NCBI GenBank assembly: GCA_034431435.1
Contig: DAOUDG010000031.1
Span: 1 to 64,000 of the forward strand
Length of the DNA: 64,000 nucleotides
Reading direction: 5' to 3'
DNA from: JAHCIE01 sp034431435
GTDB lineage: Bacteria > Chloroflexota > Anaerolineae > Epilineales > JAHCIE01
Shown here: positions 42,725 through 51,174 of the stretch, piece by piece
Position numbering within the stretch: the first letter of the stretch is position 1
How the letters are laid out: each line of letters begins with the position of its first letter
Notes under the pieces: generated by a model
What the model was told of the DNA's origin: nothing
What the model saw: only the letters and a program-made list of their open reading frames with translations
The model's database searches: none
Program-made: the position numbers and the translations under genes

Positions 42725-44398
42725 GTGAGCCAAACCAAATATGCCCTGGGACTGGACTTTGGTACCGAGTCGGGGCGCGCGGTTGTCGTCGACGTCGGCA
42801 GCGGCAAGACCGTCGGCAGCGCCACCTACCGCTACGCCGATGGCGTCATCGACGAGAAGCTGCCGGGCACGAGCACCCGCCTCGGCCCCGATTGGGCCTT
42901 ACAGAACCCCGCCGACTACCTGGCGACCCTCAAGCAGGCCGTGCCCGAGGCCCTCACGGCGGCGGGCGTGCCGGCCGAAGACGTGATTGGCATCGGCATC
43001 GACTTCACCGCCTGCACCATCCTGCCGACGCGGGCCGACGGCACGCCACTGTGCTTCGAGCCGGAGTGGAAGGGTAACCCCCACGCCTGGACCAAACTGT
43101 GGAAACATCATGCCGCCCAACCCGAGGCTGACCGCATCAATGCCGTGGCCGTGGAGCGGGACGAGGCGTGGCTACCCCTATACGGTGGGCGCATCTCGTC
43201 CGAGTGGCTGCACAGCAAGGCGTTACAGATCCTCGACGAGTCGCCCGATGTCTACGCAGCGATGGACAGAATCGTCGAGGCGGGTGACTGGGTCGTCTGG
43301 CAGATGACCGGCGTAGAGAAGCGCAATGCCTGCGCCGCTGGCTACAAGGGCATGTGGAACAAAGCCACCGGCTACCCCAGCAATGACTTCCTGCGCGCCC
43401 TCGACCCGCGCCTCGACGGCTTCCATCAGACGAAGGCGGCGGGCGAGGTGGTCGCCCCGGGCGCGCGGGTGGGCCACCTGACCGAGAAGGCGGCGGCGTG
43501 GATGGGCCTGCGGCCCGGCATCGCCGTCGCCGCACCGACCATCGACGCCCACGCCGCCGTACCGGGCGCGGGCGTGACAACGCCAGGCCGCATGACCCTC
43601 ATCCTGGGCACGTCCACCTGCCACATGATCGTGGACGAGGAACAGCATCTGGTGCCCGGCATCAGCGGCGTCGTCGGCGACGGCATCATCCCCGGCCTGT
43701 ATGGCTACGAGGGCGGACAGGCCGGGGTGGGCGACATCTTCGAGTGGTTCGTGGAGAATGCGGTACCGAGCTGGTATGAGCGGGGTGCGGCGGAGGCAGG
43801 GCTGAGTGTCTACCAGGCCCTGGAGCGCGACGCCGCCCAACAGCGGCCAGGCGAAGCGGGCCTCATCGCCCTCGACTGGTGGAACGGCAACCGCTCGGTG
43901 TTGGTCAACGCCGGGTTGAGCGGCCTGCTCATCGGCATGACCCTCGGCACGCGCCCACCCGACATCTACCGCGCCCTGATCGAAGCGACCGCCTTCGGGA
44001 CCAAGATTATCGTCGACACCTTCGAGCAGCACGGCGTGCGCGTCGATGAGCTGGTGGCGTGCGGCGGCCTGGCCGAGCGCAACAAGCTACTCTTGCAGAT
44101 TTACGCCGACGTGACCGGCCGCGAGTTCGTGGTCGGCGGCACGGGCCAGGCGTCGGCCCTCGGCGCGGCCATGCTCGGCGCGCTGGCGGCAGGACGAGCG
44201 GCGGGCGGCTTCGACTCGCTGACCGACGCAGCCCGGTCGATGGTCGCCAGCACCGGCGAGACCTACCGGCCCCACGCGGCGAACCACAGGGTCTACCAGA
44301 GCCTCTTCGCCGACTATCAGCGCCTGCACGACACCTTTGGGCGCGGCGCGAACGACGTCATGCTGCGCCTGCGCGAGATGCGCCACCAGGAGATGTAG
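42725..44398 (+). CDS. Ribulokinase-like FGGY kinase (AraB family)
   Basis: Phosphorylates ribulose or a related ketose. 557 residues, the AraB length, with Leu-Asp-Phe-Gly-Thr-Glu-Ser-Gly-Arg (residues about 9-17), Gly-Ile-Asp-Phe-Thr-Ala-Cys-Thr, Gly-Thr-Ser-Thr-Cys-His near 290 and Cys-Gly-Gly-Leu-Ala-Glu-Arg-Asn near 440. GTG 42725 after GAGGTGG is chosen because the kinase fold starts at once; ATG 42689 is an alternative. It is the last gene of the plus-strand operon, convergent with rpiA 25 bp away. D-ribulose phosphorylation would yield the substrate of both RpiA and the PRK encoded at 61863. Confidence 0.88.
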   Translation: MSQTKYALGLDFGTESGRAVVVDVGSGKTVGSATYRYADGVIDEKLPGTSTRLGPDWALQNPADYLATLKQAVPEALTAAGVPAEDVIGIGIDFTACTILPTRADGTPLCFEPEWKGNPHAWTKLWKHHAAQPEADRINAVAVERDEAWLPLYGGRISSEWLHSKALQILDESPDVYAAMDRIVEAGDWVVWQMTGVEKRNACAAGYKGMWNKATGYPSNDFLRALDPRLDGFHQTKAAGEVVAPGARVGHLTEKAAAWMGLRPGIAVAAPTIDAHAAVPGAGVTTPGRMTLILGTSTCHMIVDEEQHLVPGISGVVGDGIIPGLYGYEGGQAGVGDIFEWFVENAVPSWYERGAAEAGLSVYQALERDAAQQRPGEAGLIALDWWNGNRSVLVNAGLSGLLIGMTLGTRPPDIYRALIEATAFGTKIIVDTFEQHGVRVDELVACGGLAERNKLLLQIYADVTGREFVVGGTGQASALGAAMLGALAAGRAAGGFDSLTDAARSMVASTGETYRPHAANHRVYQSLFADYQRLHDTFGRGANDVMLRLREMRHQEM

Positions 44399-44423
44399 CC
44401 AGCGGCACGGGCGGGGGCGAGCG

Positions 44424-45140
44424 CTAGCCCTGTCGCAGGCGATGGCTCACGCCCCCTGCCCCTGCCACAATCAAGTCGGTGGCGAGATCGATGAACAGGC
44501 CGTGTTCGACAATGCCCGCGCGGGAATCTAGCGCCGCCGCCAGCTGCCGCACATCACTGATGGGGCCGAAGTCACAGTCCAGAATCATGTTGCCCGAGTC
44601 GGTCACAAACTGTGCGCCGTCGCGCGTCTGGCGGACGGCGTAGCGCGCGCCCAGAGCTTCGAGGTAGCGCGCCTGCGCCAGCCAGCCGAAGGGTAGCACC
44701 TCGACGGGCACCGGCCAGCGCGTTCCCAGCCGGGGTGATGGCTTCGTCTCATCCACCACGATAACCTCTCGCGCGCTCACCTGGGCGACAATCTTCTCGC
44801 GCAGCAACGCGCCGCCGCCGCCCTTGATCAGGTTCATCGCCGGGTCGACCTCGTCCGCGCCGTCAATGGTCACGTCCAGGTCCTCGGGTAGGTCATCCGG
44901 CAGCAGCGGGATGCCGAGCCGCATGGCCTCCTGCGCCGTCGCCCTGGAGGTGGCGAAGGCGACAATATCGCGCAACTCACCGCTGCGTAGCCGTTCGGCG
45001 ATGAGGCGCGTCGCGAAGGTGGCCGTGCTGCCCGTGCCGAGGCCCACCCTCATTCCCGATTGCACGAATTGGACCGCTTGATGCGCGGCCTGTTCCTTAT
45101 AGTGCGCCAGAGGATCGGCCACGGCCGAAGCCCCACTCAT
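44424..45140 (-). CDS. rpiA: Ribose-5-phosphate isomerase A
   Basis: Interconverts ribose-5-phosphate and ribulose-5-phosphate. Motifs Gly-Thr-Gly-Ser-Thr-Ala (residues about 34-39), Asp-Gly-Ala-Asp-Glu-Val-Asp near 92 and Lys-Gly-Gly-Gly-Gly-Ala-Leu-Leu-Arg-Glu-Lys near 105 hold the substrate-binding and catalytic Asp, Glu and Lys residues. 238 residues, normal length. Last gene of the pgi-pgl-rpiA set, 10 bp after pgl. Serves both the pentose phosphate pathway and the Calvin cycle. Confidence 0.95.
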   Translation of the reverse strand: MSGASAVADPLAHYKEQAAHQAVQFVQSGMRVGLGTGSTATFATRLIAERLRSGELRDIVAFATSRATAQEAMRLGIPLLPDDLPEDLDVTIDGADEVDPAMNLIKGGGGALLREKIVAQVSAREVIVVDETKPSPRLGTRWPVPVEVLPFGWLAQARYLEALGARYAVRQTRDGAQFVTDSGNMILDCDFGPISDVRQLAAALDSRAGIVEHGLFIDLATDLIVAGAGGVSHRLRQG

Positions 45141-45150
45141 ACAGACCCCC

Positions 45151-45903
45151 TTACTCCGCGCTGGCCGCCACCTTCGCCGCCGCCGCCGCGTCCACCAGCC
45201 AGTGCAACGCGCCGTTGGGCGGCTGAATCAACTGCGCGGGCCACACATCGGGTTGATACGGTCCTTGAAGCACGTTCCACAGCATATCCGCTTTGGCTGC
45301 GCCTTCCACCAGAAAGGCCACGTCGCGCGCGGCGTTGATGAGCGGCGCGGTGAGGGTCACCCGCCAGGTCGCCATGATCTCGACGTACTGGGGCGCGACC
45401 CACCGCGACTCCTCGCGCAGAACAGCCGTACCCGGAAACAGGGACGCCGTATGCCCATTATCGCCCATGCCCAACAGGATGAGATCGAAGCGGGGCAGGG
45501 TTGCGACGCGAAAGAAACGCTGCATCTCCTGCTCGTAGGTCAGCGCAGCCTGGGCCGGGTCGATCTCCCCCCGGATGCGGTGAACGTTAGCCGGCGGCAG
45601 CGCCACGTGGTCGAGCAGGGCCTCCCGCGCCATGCGGTAGTTGCTGCGCGCGTCCTCAGACGGCACACAGCGCTCGTCGCCAAACCAGACGTGCGTCGCC
45701 TGCCAGGCGATCCCATCCTTGAAGTCTGCGCTCGCCAGCCGCGCGTAGATGGGCCGGGGCGTGCCGCCCCCGGCTAGAGCGACGACGAAGCGGCCACGCG
45801 CGGCGATTGCCTGCGCGGCGCGCTGCGCGATAAACTCAGCCGCCCCCGCCGCGAAGCTCAGCCCGTCGGGGAATACGCGCCAGTTCAGCACGCCCGTGCT
45901 CAA
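45151..45903 (-). CDS. pgl: 6-phosphogluconolactonase
   Basis: Hydrolyses 6-phosphogluconolactone in the oxidative pentose phosphate pathway. DevB-type protein of 250 residues with Ala-Leu-Ala-Gly-Gly-Gly-Thr-Pro near 42, Trp-Phe-Gly-Asp-Glu-Arg-Cys-Val-Pro near 73 and Leu-Gly-Met-Gly-Asn-Asp-like Gly-Met-Gly-Asp-Asn-Gly-His-Thr-Ala-Ser near 145. A TTG start overlaps the pgi stop; a GTG four codons later is the alternative. Translationally coupled to pgi. No glucose-6-phosphate dehydrogenase gene lies beside it, although pgl often travels with zwf. Confidence 0.92.
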   Translation of the reverse strand: MSTGVLNWRVFPDGLSFAAGAAEFIAQRAAQAIAARGRFVVALAGGGTPRPIYARLASADFKDGIAWQATHVWFGDERCVPSEDARSNYRMAREALLDHVALPPANVHRIRGEIDPAQAALTYEQEMQRFFRVATLPRFDLILLGMGDNGHTASLFPGTAVLREESRWVAPQYVEIMATWRVTLTAPLINAARDVAFLVEGAAKADMLWNVLQGPYQPDVWPAQLIQPPNGALHWLVDAAAAAKVAASAE

Positions 45904-47546
45904 CGGCGGCCGCGCAGGGTGCGGTAGCGGCGCATCAGGGTATTGGTGGAACTGTCGTGCTGGAGGTCAGGTGGGCTGGCGCTCGCCAACTCAGGGATGA
46001 TGCGCGCCGCCAATACCTTGCCGAGTTCCACGCCCCACTGGTCAAACGCATCGATGTTCCAGATGACGCTTTGGGTAAAGACGCTGTGCTCGTACAGGGC
46101 GATCAGCGCGCCGAGAATCTCCGGCGTGAGCAGGTCGGCCAGGATGACGCTACTCGGCCGGTTGCCCTCGAACGTGCGATGGGGAACCAGCCAGTCCGGC
46201 GTGCCTTCCGCCTTGACCTCGTCGGCCGTCTTGCCAAAGGCCAGGGCCTCTGCCTGGGCAAAGATATTGGACATCAGGATGTCGTGGTGGTCACCCAGCG
46301 GGTTGAGGCTGTTGGCAAAGCCGATGAAGTCGCAGGGAACCAGCTTGGTTCCCTGGTGAATCAACTGGTAAAACGAGTGCTGCCCATTGGTCCCCGGCTC
46401 GCCCCAATAGATCGGCCCCGTCTGGTAATCGCGAATCGCTGCCCCGTCCAGCGTCACGTACTTGCCGTTGCTCTCCATCGTCAGTTGCTGCAAGTAGGCG
46501 GGGAAGCGCTTCAGATACTGGTCGTAGGGCAACACCGCCACCGTCTGCGCGCCAAAGAAATCGTTGTACCAGACGGCCAGCAGCCCCATCAGCGCCGGGA
46601 GATTCTGAGCCAACGGCGCGGTGCGGAAGTGCTCGTCCATGGCGTGGAAGCCCGCCAGCAGCGCGCGGAAGCCCTGCGGCCCGATCGCCAGCATGGTCGA
46701 GAGGCCGATGGCGGAGTCCATCGAGTAGCGGCCCCCCACCCAATCCCAGAAGCCAAACATGTTGGCCGTGTCGATGCCAAACCTGGCTACCTGCTCTGCA
46801 TTGGTCGAGACGGCGACGAAGTGCCTGGCAATCGCCTGCTCGTCCTTGAGCGCGGCCAGCATCCAGCTGCGTGCGGTGTGGGCGTTGGTCATCGTCTCCA
46901 GGGTGGTGAAGGTCTTAGATGACACGATGAACAGCGTCTCAGCCGGGTTCAGGTCGTGGGTGGCCTCGGCGAAGTCCGTGCCATCCACGTTGGACACGAA
47001 GCGGAAGATTATGTCGCGCGCCGCGTAATGGCGCAGCGCCTCATACGCCATGACCGGGCCGAGGTCTGAGCCGCCGATGCCGATATTGACGACGTTGCGA
47101 ATCGGTCGCCCCGTGTAGCCCATCCACTCGCCGCCACGCACGCTGTCGGCAAAGGCGGCCATGCGGTCCAGCACGGCATGCACCTCAGGCACGACATTCT
47201 TGCCATCAACGACGATCTGGGCGTCGCGCGGCGCGCGCAGCGCCACGTGCAGCACGGCGCGATTCTCGGTAATGTTGATTCGGTCGCCCCGGAACATGGC
47301 GTCGCGGCGCGCTTCCAGGCCGCTCTCGCGGGCCAGGTCCACCAGCAACCGCAGCGTCTCGTCGGTGATGCGATGCTTGGAGTAGTCAAGATACAGGCCG
47401 GCCGCGTCTAGCGCCAGCCGCTCCCCGCGCTGGGGGTCCTGCGCGAACAACGTCTTGAGCTGGACATCCTTGATGGACTGGTAGTGAGCCGCTAACGCCC
47501 GCCAGGCGGGACGCTGGGTTACAGAAATATGGTCGGCCATAGCCAT
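45900..47546 (-). CDS. pgi: Glucose-6-phosphate isomerase
   Basis: Interconverts glucose-6-phosphate and fructose-6-phosphate. 548 residues, of the E. coli/eukaryote size class. Signature segments: Asn-Ile-Gly-Ile-Gly-Gly-Ser-Asp-Leu-Gly-Pro near 150, Ser-Lys-Thr-Phe-Thr-Thr-Leu-Glu-Thr near 210, Gly-Gly-Arg-Tyr-Ser near 270, and Gly-Glu-Pro-Gly-Thr-Asn-Gly-Gln-His-Ser near 380 with catalytic Glu and His. ATG 47546 lies just after GGGGAGGAG. First gene of the minus-strand operon, with an extended -10 promoter upstream. Confidence 0.95.
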   Translation of the reverse strand: MAMADHISVTQRPAWRALAAHYQSIKDVQLKTLFAQDPQRGERLALDAAGLYLDYSKHRITDETLRLLVDLARESGLEARRDAMFRGDRINITENRAVLHVALRAPRDAQIVVDGKNVVPEVHAVLDRMAAFADSVRGGEWMGYTGRPIRNVVNIGIGGSDLGPVMAYEALRHYAARDIIFRFVSNVDGTDFAEATHDLNPAETLFIVSSKTFTTLETMTNAHTARSWMLAALKDEQAIARHFVAVSTNAEQVARFGIDTANMFGFWDWVGGRYSMDSAIGLSTMLAIGPQGFRALLAGFHAMDEHFRTAPLAQNLPALMGLLAVWYNDFFGAQTVAVLPYDQYLKRFPAYLQQLTMESNGKYVTLDGAAIRDYQTGPIYWGEPGTNGQHSFYQLIHQGTKLVPCDFIGFANSLNPLGDHHDILMSNIFAQAEALAFGKTADEVKAEGTPDWLVPHRTFEGNRPSSVILADLLTPEILGALIALYEHSVFTQSVIWNIDAFDQWGVELGKVLAARIIPELASASPPDLQHDSSTNTLMRRYRTLRGRR

Positions 47547-47605
47547 CAGACTCCTCCCCTTCGTGGGCGACCGCGCCGCCGGTGCGCCATGCGCCCGGCG
47601 ACCAG

Positions 47606-47614
47606 ATTATAGCA
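47606..47614 (-). promoter_or_regulatory. Extended -10 promoter of pgi-pgl-rpiA
   Basis: TGCTATAAT on the minus strand: a perfect -10 with the TGn extension. No good -35, which extended -10 promoters do not require. Predicted start near 47599, about 53 nt before pgi. Confidence 0.55.
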
Positions 47615-47675
47615 CAACGCGCGCCCAGACCAGGGAGCGTTGGCCAGTATCGGCCTCACGCCTCTGGATGCGGAG

Positions 47676-49316
47676 TTAGCCCGTGCCGGCGCCGCTCGGC
47701 GTCGGTAGCGCCGCCGCTGGCTCGTCGCCTGTCGCGCGGGTCGGCAGCCGTCGCACGTACCACAACGCCAGCAGGGCAAACAGAGCAATAGAGGCGAACG
47801 CCGCCTTGAGCGCGGCGATCTGGGCGTTGGCGTACTCCGTGACAATGGCGTCCACCTGGGCGGGGCTGAGGCCCGCCGCCTCGGCGCTCGCTTGCACCTG
47901 CGCCGTGCTGACAAAGTTGGCGTTCTTCTCGGCCGCCGCGGCGATCTCGCTGCTCACGTCGGCCAGAGCCGGGTCTGCCAGCACGGCCGTCTGGAAGTTG
48001 GTCACCAGCGACGCGATGAGAATCGAGCCGACAAGAGCCGTTCCCAGCGATGCGCCCAGGTTTTGGGCCGTCCCTTGCAGGCCGCCAGCCTCACTCCCTC
48101 GTTCGGGCGCGACCGACGACATGATGACGTTGCCTAGCTGCGAGGCCAGCAAGCCCAGCCCCGCACCCACCAGCGCCAGCGCTATAGCAAAGCCCGTCGA
48201 CTGCAAGTTCGGCCCCGTAAAGGCGATGAGCAACACCTCACCGATCAGCATGCCGACGAGGCCAATCTCGACAATGCGCTTCGGAGAATAGCGCGCCGCC
48301 AGCGACGCGCCCAGCAGCGCGAAGAAGAACAGGCCCATCGACAGCGGCAGGATCGTGATGCCGGTTTGCAGCGAGTCGTAGCCGAGCACCGTCTGCAAAT
48401 AGAGCGGCAGCACGAAGAACGTGCTCATGATGATGAACTGCTGGCAGAGCAGTGTGGTCAGGCCCGCCCGCAGGCGCGGGATGCCCAGCAGGCGCACATC
48501 GAGCAGCGGTTCCTTGCCCGCTTCTATCAACGACTCCTCGCGGCGGGCGAACAACGCCATCAGGATGAGGCCGACCACGATGAGCCAGAAGACGGGAGAC
48601 AGCCCCAACGGGGTGAACGGGGCAGCGGCCTTGGGCGTGATCCAACCCCACTGGCTGGAGCGCAGGATGCCGAAGACGGCCAGGCCCAGGCCCGCCGCCG
48701 ACAGGAACGCGCCACCCAGGTCGAGCCGGCCGTGCCGCCCCGCCGTCGCGGGGATGGCGCGCAGGAATAGCATCAGCGCCAGCACGACGACCGTCTCCGT
48801 AGCAAAGACCAGCCGCCAGGTGTAGTTGGCCGTCACCCAGCCACCAATCAGCGGGCCAAGCGCCGCCGATGCGCCGCTGACGCCACCCAGGATACCGTAA
48901 GCCAGGGCGCGCTGGCGGCCCGCATAGGTAGCCGCCGTCAGGGCGGCGATGGCCGGGATGACCAGCACCGCGCCCAACCCCTCCACGAACGACCATCCGA
49001 CAATCAACACGCCCAGCGTCGGCGACAGCGCCGTGATCAGCGAGCCGGTGCCGTAGACCAGCAGGCCAACGGCATAGGCGCGCTTGGCTCCCCAGCGGTC
49101 ACCAAGCTTGCCACCAATCAGCATAAAGGCCGCCATCACCAGGGTATAGAGGGTGATAGCCGTCTGCAAGCCGACGACGGTCGTGTTGAGGTCCTCGACG
49201 ATCTGGGAGATCGACACGTTCATCACAGTCGTGTCGAGGACCATGATAAACTGCGCCGCCGCCAGCATGGCGATGACGCCCCAGCCCGCCTTCTTCTCTG
49301 CTGCATTGGTTGCCAT
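47676..49316 (-). CDS. MFS drug exporter, DHA2 (EmrB/QacA) family
   Basis: Proton-driven exporter of the 14-helix family. 546 residues with family motif A (Gly-Gly-Lys-Leu-Gly-Asp-Arg-Trp-Gly near 69), motif C-like Gly-Pro-Leu-Ile-Gly-Gly near 155, and an N-terminal Met-Val-Leu-Asp-Thr-Thr-Val-Met-Asn-Val segment with the membrane Asp of helix 1. A large loop near 425-500 before the last helix is typical. Substrates unknown. No regulator gene adjacent; it sits 130 bp upstream of the pgi operon with its own direction of transcription. Confidence 0.9.
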   Translation of the reverse strand: MATNAAEKKAGWGVIAMLAAAQFIMVLDTTVMNVSISQIVEDLNTTVVGLQTAITLYTLVMAAFMLIGGKLGDRWGAKRAYAVGLLVYGTGSLITALSPTLGVLIVGWSFVEGLGAVLVIPAIAALTAATYAGRQRALAYGILGGVSGASAALGPLIGGWVTANYTWRLVFATETVVVLALMLFLRAIPATAGRHGRLDLGGAFLSAAGLGLAVFGILRSSQWGWITPKAAAPFTPLGLSPVFWLIVVGLILMALFARREESLIEAGKEPLLDVRLLGIPRLRAGLTTLLCQQFIIMSTFFVLPLYLQTVLGYDSLQTGITILPLSMGLFFFALLGASLAARYSPKRIVEIGLVGMLIGEVLLIAFTGPNLQSTGFAIALALVGAGLGLLASQLGNVIMSSVAPERGSEAGGLQGTAQNLGASLGTALVGSILIASLVTNFQTAVLADPALADVSSEIAAAAEKNANFVSTAQVQASAEAAGLSPAQVDAIVTEYANAQIAALKAAFASIALFALLALWYVRRLPTRATGDEPAAALPTPSGAGTG

Positions 49317-49528
49317 AGTTCAGCGCCTTCATGCTCTGTCGCCCAGCCGGCCTCGCGGCCCTCACGGCGCCGACGATGGAGCAGGCGCTCCTGTGCCAGT
49401 ACGTCTTTGAACTGCTGGTCAGGCTCAGGCCACAGAGTCGTTGTCTATATCTCGCCCTGGCAGGGCGGCCAGGCAGCCTTCAGCGCGGCGTAGCCTCCAA
49501 CGCCCCCGGCAGGTGCAACCATCGGTAC

Positions 49529-50314
49529 TCAGGGGCCGTTCGGATCCGCTGCCATCCATGTCTGCAGATCGGCCAGGGGCTGCTGCGAAACAACGAGAGA
49601 GCCAGCTTGCGGGCGATCAAGCTCGACGATTAGCATAATCACCAGGGAGAACGAGAGGGCCAGGAAGAAGGTGGCCCAGGTCCGCCGCGAGCCGGCGATG
49701 GCGGTCTGGTATCCCACCCCGATCATGCTGAGTATGATGAGGGCAATGAGTACCAGCCAGACGGTGGGAGGAATCCGCGCTTGAAGGCCGATGGCCACCC
49801 TCAATGCTTGCAGATTGGTCACCTCGTTGAGCGATTCAATATAGAGAGCGGCCACGTCGGAGTTCATATCCTGGCGCGCATTGGCGACCGCCATGTCCCA
49901 TAGACGTCGTTGGGTCTGGTCCGCCCTGACAAGGGCTTTCGAGACCTGATCGAGATCACCGCTCTGAACAGCAGCCAGGCGATTGGCCACATATTCGCGG
50001 AGCAGCGTCTTCGCTTCGTTGCGATCCGGCTGCGGGAGGAACTCGGACCGCGCATAGGCCGTCCGAAGCGCGTTGGCTTCATCGCGCACGAGGGCCTTGC
50101 GCGTGTCAAACCGATCGGACACGATCGCGAAGGTAAAGGCCAGAATGAACGCCAGCAAGCCCAGGGTAGTACCCGAGATGGCCGAGACCGGCGATTCCTT
50201 CTCATCCTCGGTGCGGTCGCGGATACGCCGGCCGCCCCGATAGCCCACCTCAATCGCAATCATCACCGCGGCAACTGAGAGTGCGAAAATGGCCCATGCA
50301 GGTGCGCTGTCCAT
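49529..50314 (-). CDS. DUF4239-like membrane protein, second copy
   Basis: 261 residues with the same architecture as the protein at 8764: two N-terminal helices (about 7-24 and 47-68), a soluble Arg/Asp/Glu-rich middle with Asp-Glu-Ala-Asn-Ala-Leu-Arg-Thr-Ala-Tyr, and two C-terminal helices (about 184-205 and 212-232). The conserved region just after helix 2 and the 2+2 topology fit DUF4239. Function unknown. ATG preceded by TAGGAGAT. Confidence 0.7.
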   Translation of the reverse strand: MDSAPAWAIFALSVAAVMIAIEVGYRGGRRIRDRTEDEKESPVSAISGTTLGLLAFILAFTFAIVSDRFDTRKALVRDEANALRTAYARSEFLPQPDRNEAKTLLREYVANRLAAVQSGDLDQVSKALVRADQTQRRLWDMAVANARQDMNSDVAALYIESLNEVTNLQALRVAIGLQARIPPTVWLVLIALIILSMIGVGYQTAIAGSRRTWATFFLALSFSLVIMLIVELDRPQAGSLVVSQQPLADLQTWMAADPNGP

Positions 50315-50537
50315 ACTGATTCAGATCTCCTACGCAGGGACTGGCGCTGCTATCGTTGGCAAGACCCTGATTCGCAGCCAGCCCATCGGTCCTTCGCCAC
50401 GGCAGCCGGCCGTCGAGCAGTCTGGCCTGGCTGGCCATAACTACTCGACGGCCTGACGCCTCCTTACGCATTCACAGCTGGCGGGGCGAGAGATTGCGTC
50501 ACGGGGAGCGACGCGGCGTCTCTGACCCAACGGGCAG

Positions 50538-50837
50538 CTAGTAGCCGGTGTAGCCCGGCACGCGCTTGCGGCCATAGCCGCCGGTGTAGCTGGCAATGTC
50601 AGCGAAGACCGCCAGACCCAGCCACAACCAGTCCCAGCCGACAACCCCACCAGGCGCGACGAGGACGTACATCAGAGTCGTCCAGGGAAGGAAGATGAGA
50701 CCCGCTACCGGCCATAGCCACCAGACGATGGGCCAGCCATTGAAGGCCAGCTGCCACACAACGGGCTGGAACAGCCACCACAGCGCGCCGACAATGCGCG
50801 GGCCGAGCAACACAAGGGCCAGGAAGAAGCAACACAT
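50538..50837 (-). CDS. Small aromatic-rich membrane protein
   Basis: 99 residues, about three membrane helices, very rich in Trp (10 or more), ending in a soluble Gly/Tyr/Arg tail with Tyr-Thr-Gly-Gly-Tyr-Gly-Arg-Lys-Arg. Family not recognised. ATG preceded by AAGGAG at good distance, which with the composition supports a real gene. It lies in a run of minus-strand membrane genes downstream of the cation ATPase. Confidence 0.65.
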   Translation of the reverse strand: MCCFFLALVLLGPRIVGALWWLFQPVVWQLAFNGWPIVWWLWPVAGLIFLPWTTLMYVLVAPGGVVGWDWLWLGLAVFADIASYTGGYGRKRVPGYTGY

Positions 50838-50886
50838 AGCCAGTCTCCTTTTCAGGTGTCAGTAGGATGAGTTCTCGAATCCGTTT

Positions 50887-51126
50887 CTATGCACTTCCTG
50901 GCGGCGCGCCTCCTTTCTTCTGTTCGCGGGCCTGGGCGCGTCGCTCGCTCCACGAGACGGCAGCGAAGAAGCCAAACACCGCGCCCGCGCCCGCGCCGAC
51001 CAGCATGACGGCCGTGCCAATCAGTGTGAAGCCCAACTGCCAGAGCAGCAAGCCAATCAGGAATCCCACGGCCGCACCCAGGAACGCCCCCACGACCCCC
51101 ACGAGACTCAGACGACATCCGCCCAT
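50887..51126 (-). CDS. Small Gly-rich two-helix membrane protein
   Basis: 79 residues with two helices (about 8-30 and 35-58) carrying Gly-x3-Gly and Ala-x3-Gly spacing, as in glycine-zipper proteins, then a charged tail. Family not recognised. Start ATG is preceded by GGAGGAG. Lies 48 bp after the P-type ATPase stop, so probably cotranscribed with it; it might be an accessory peptide of the pump, which is inference only. Confidence 0.6.
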   Translation of the reverse strand: MGGCRLSLVGVVGAFLGAAVGFLIGLLLWQLGFTLIGTAVMLVGAGAGAVFGFFAAVSWSERRAQAREQKKGGAPPGSA

Positions 51127-51174
51127 GTTACTGCTCCTCCCGTGAGTCTCAACGCCGGCGCATCGATTGTTGCG

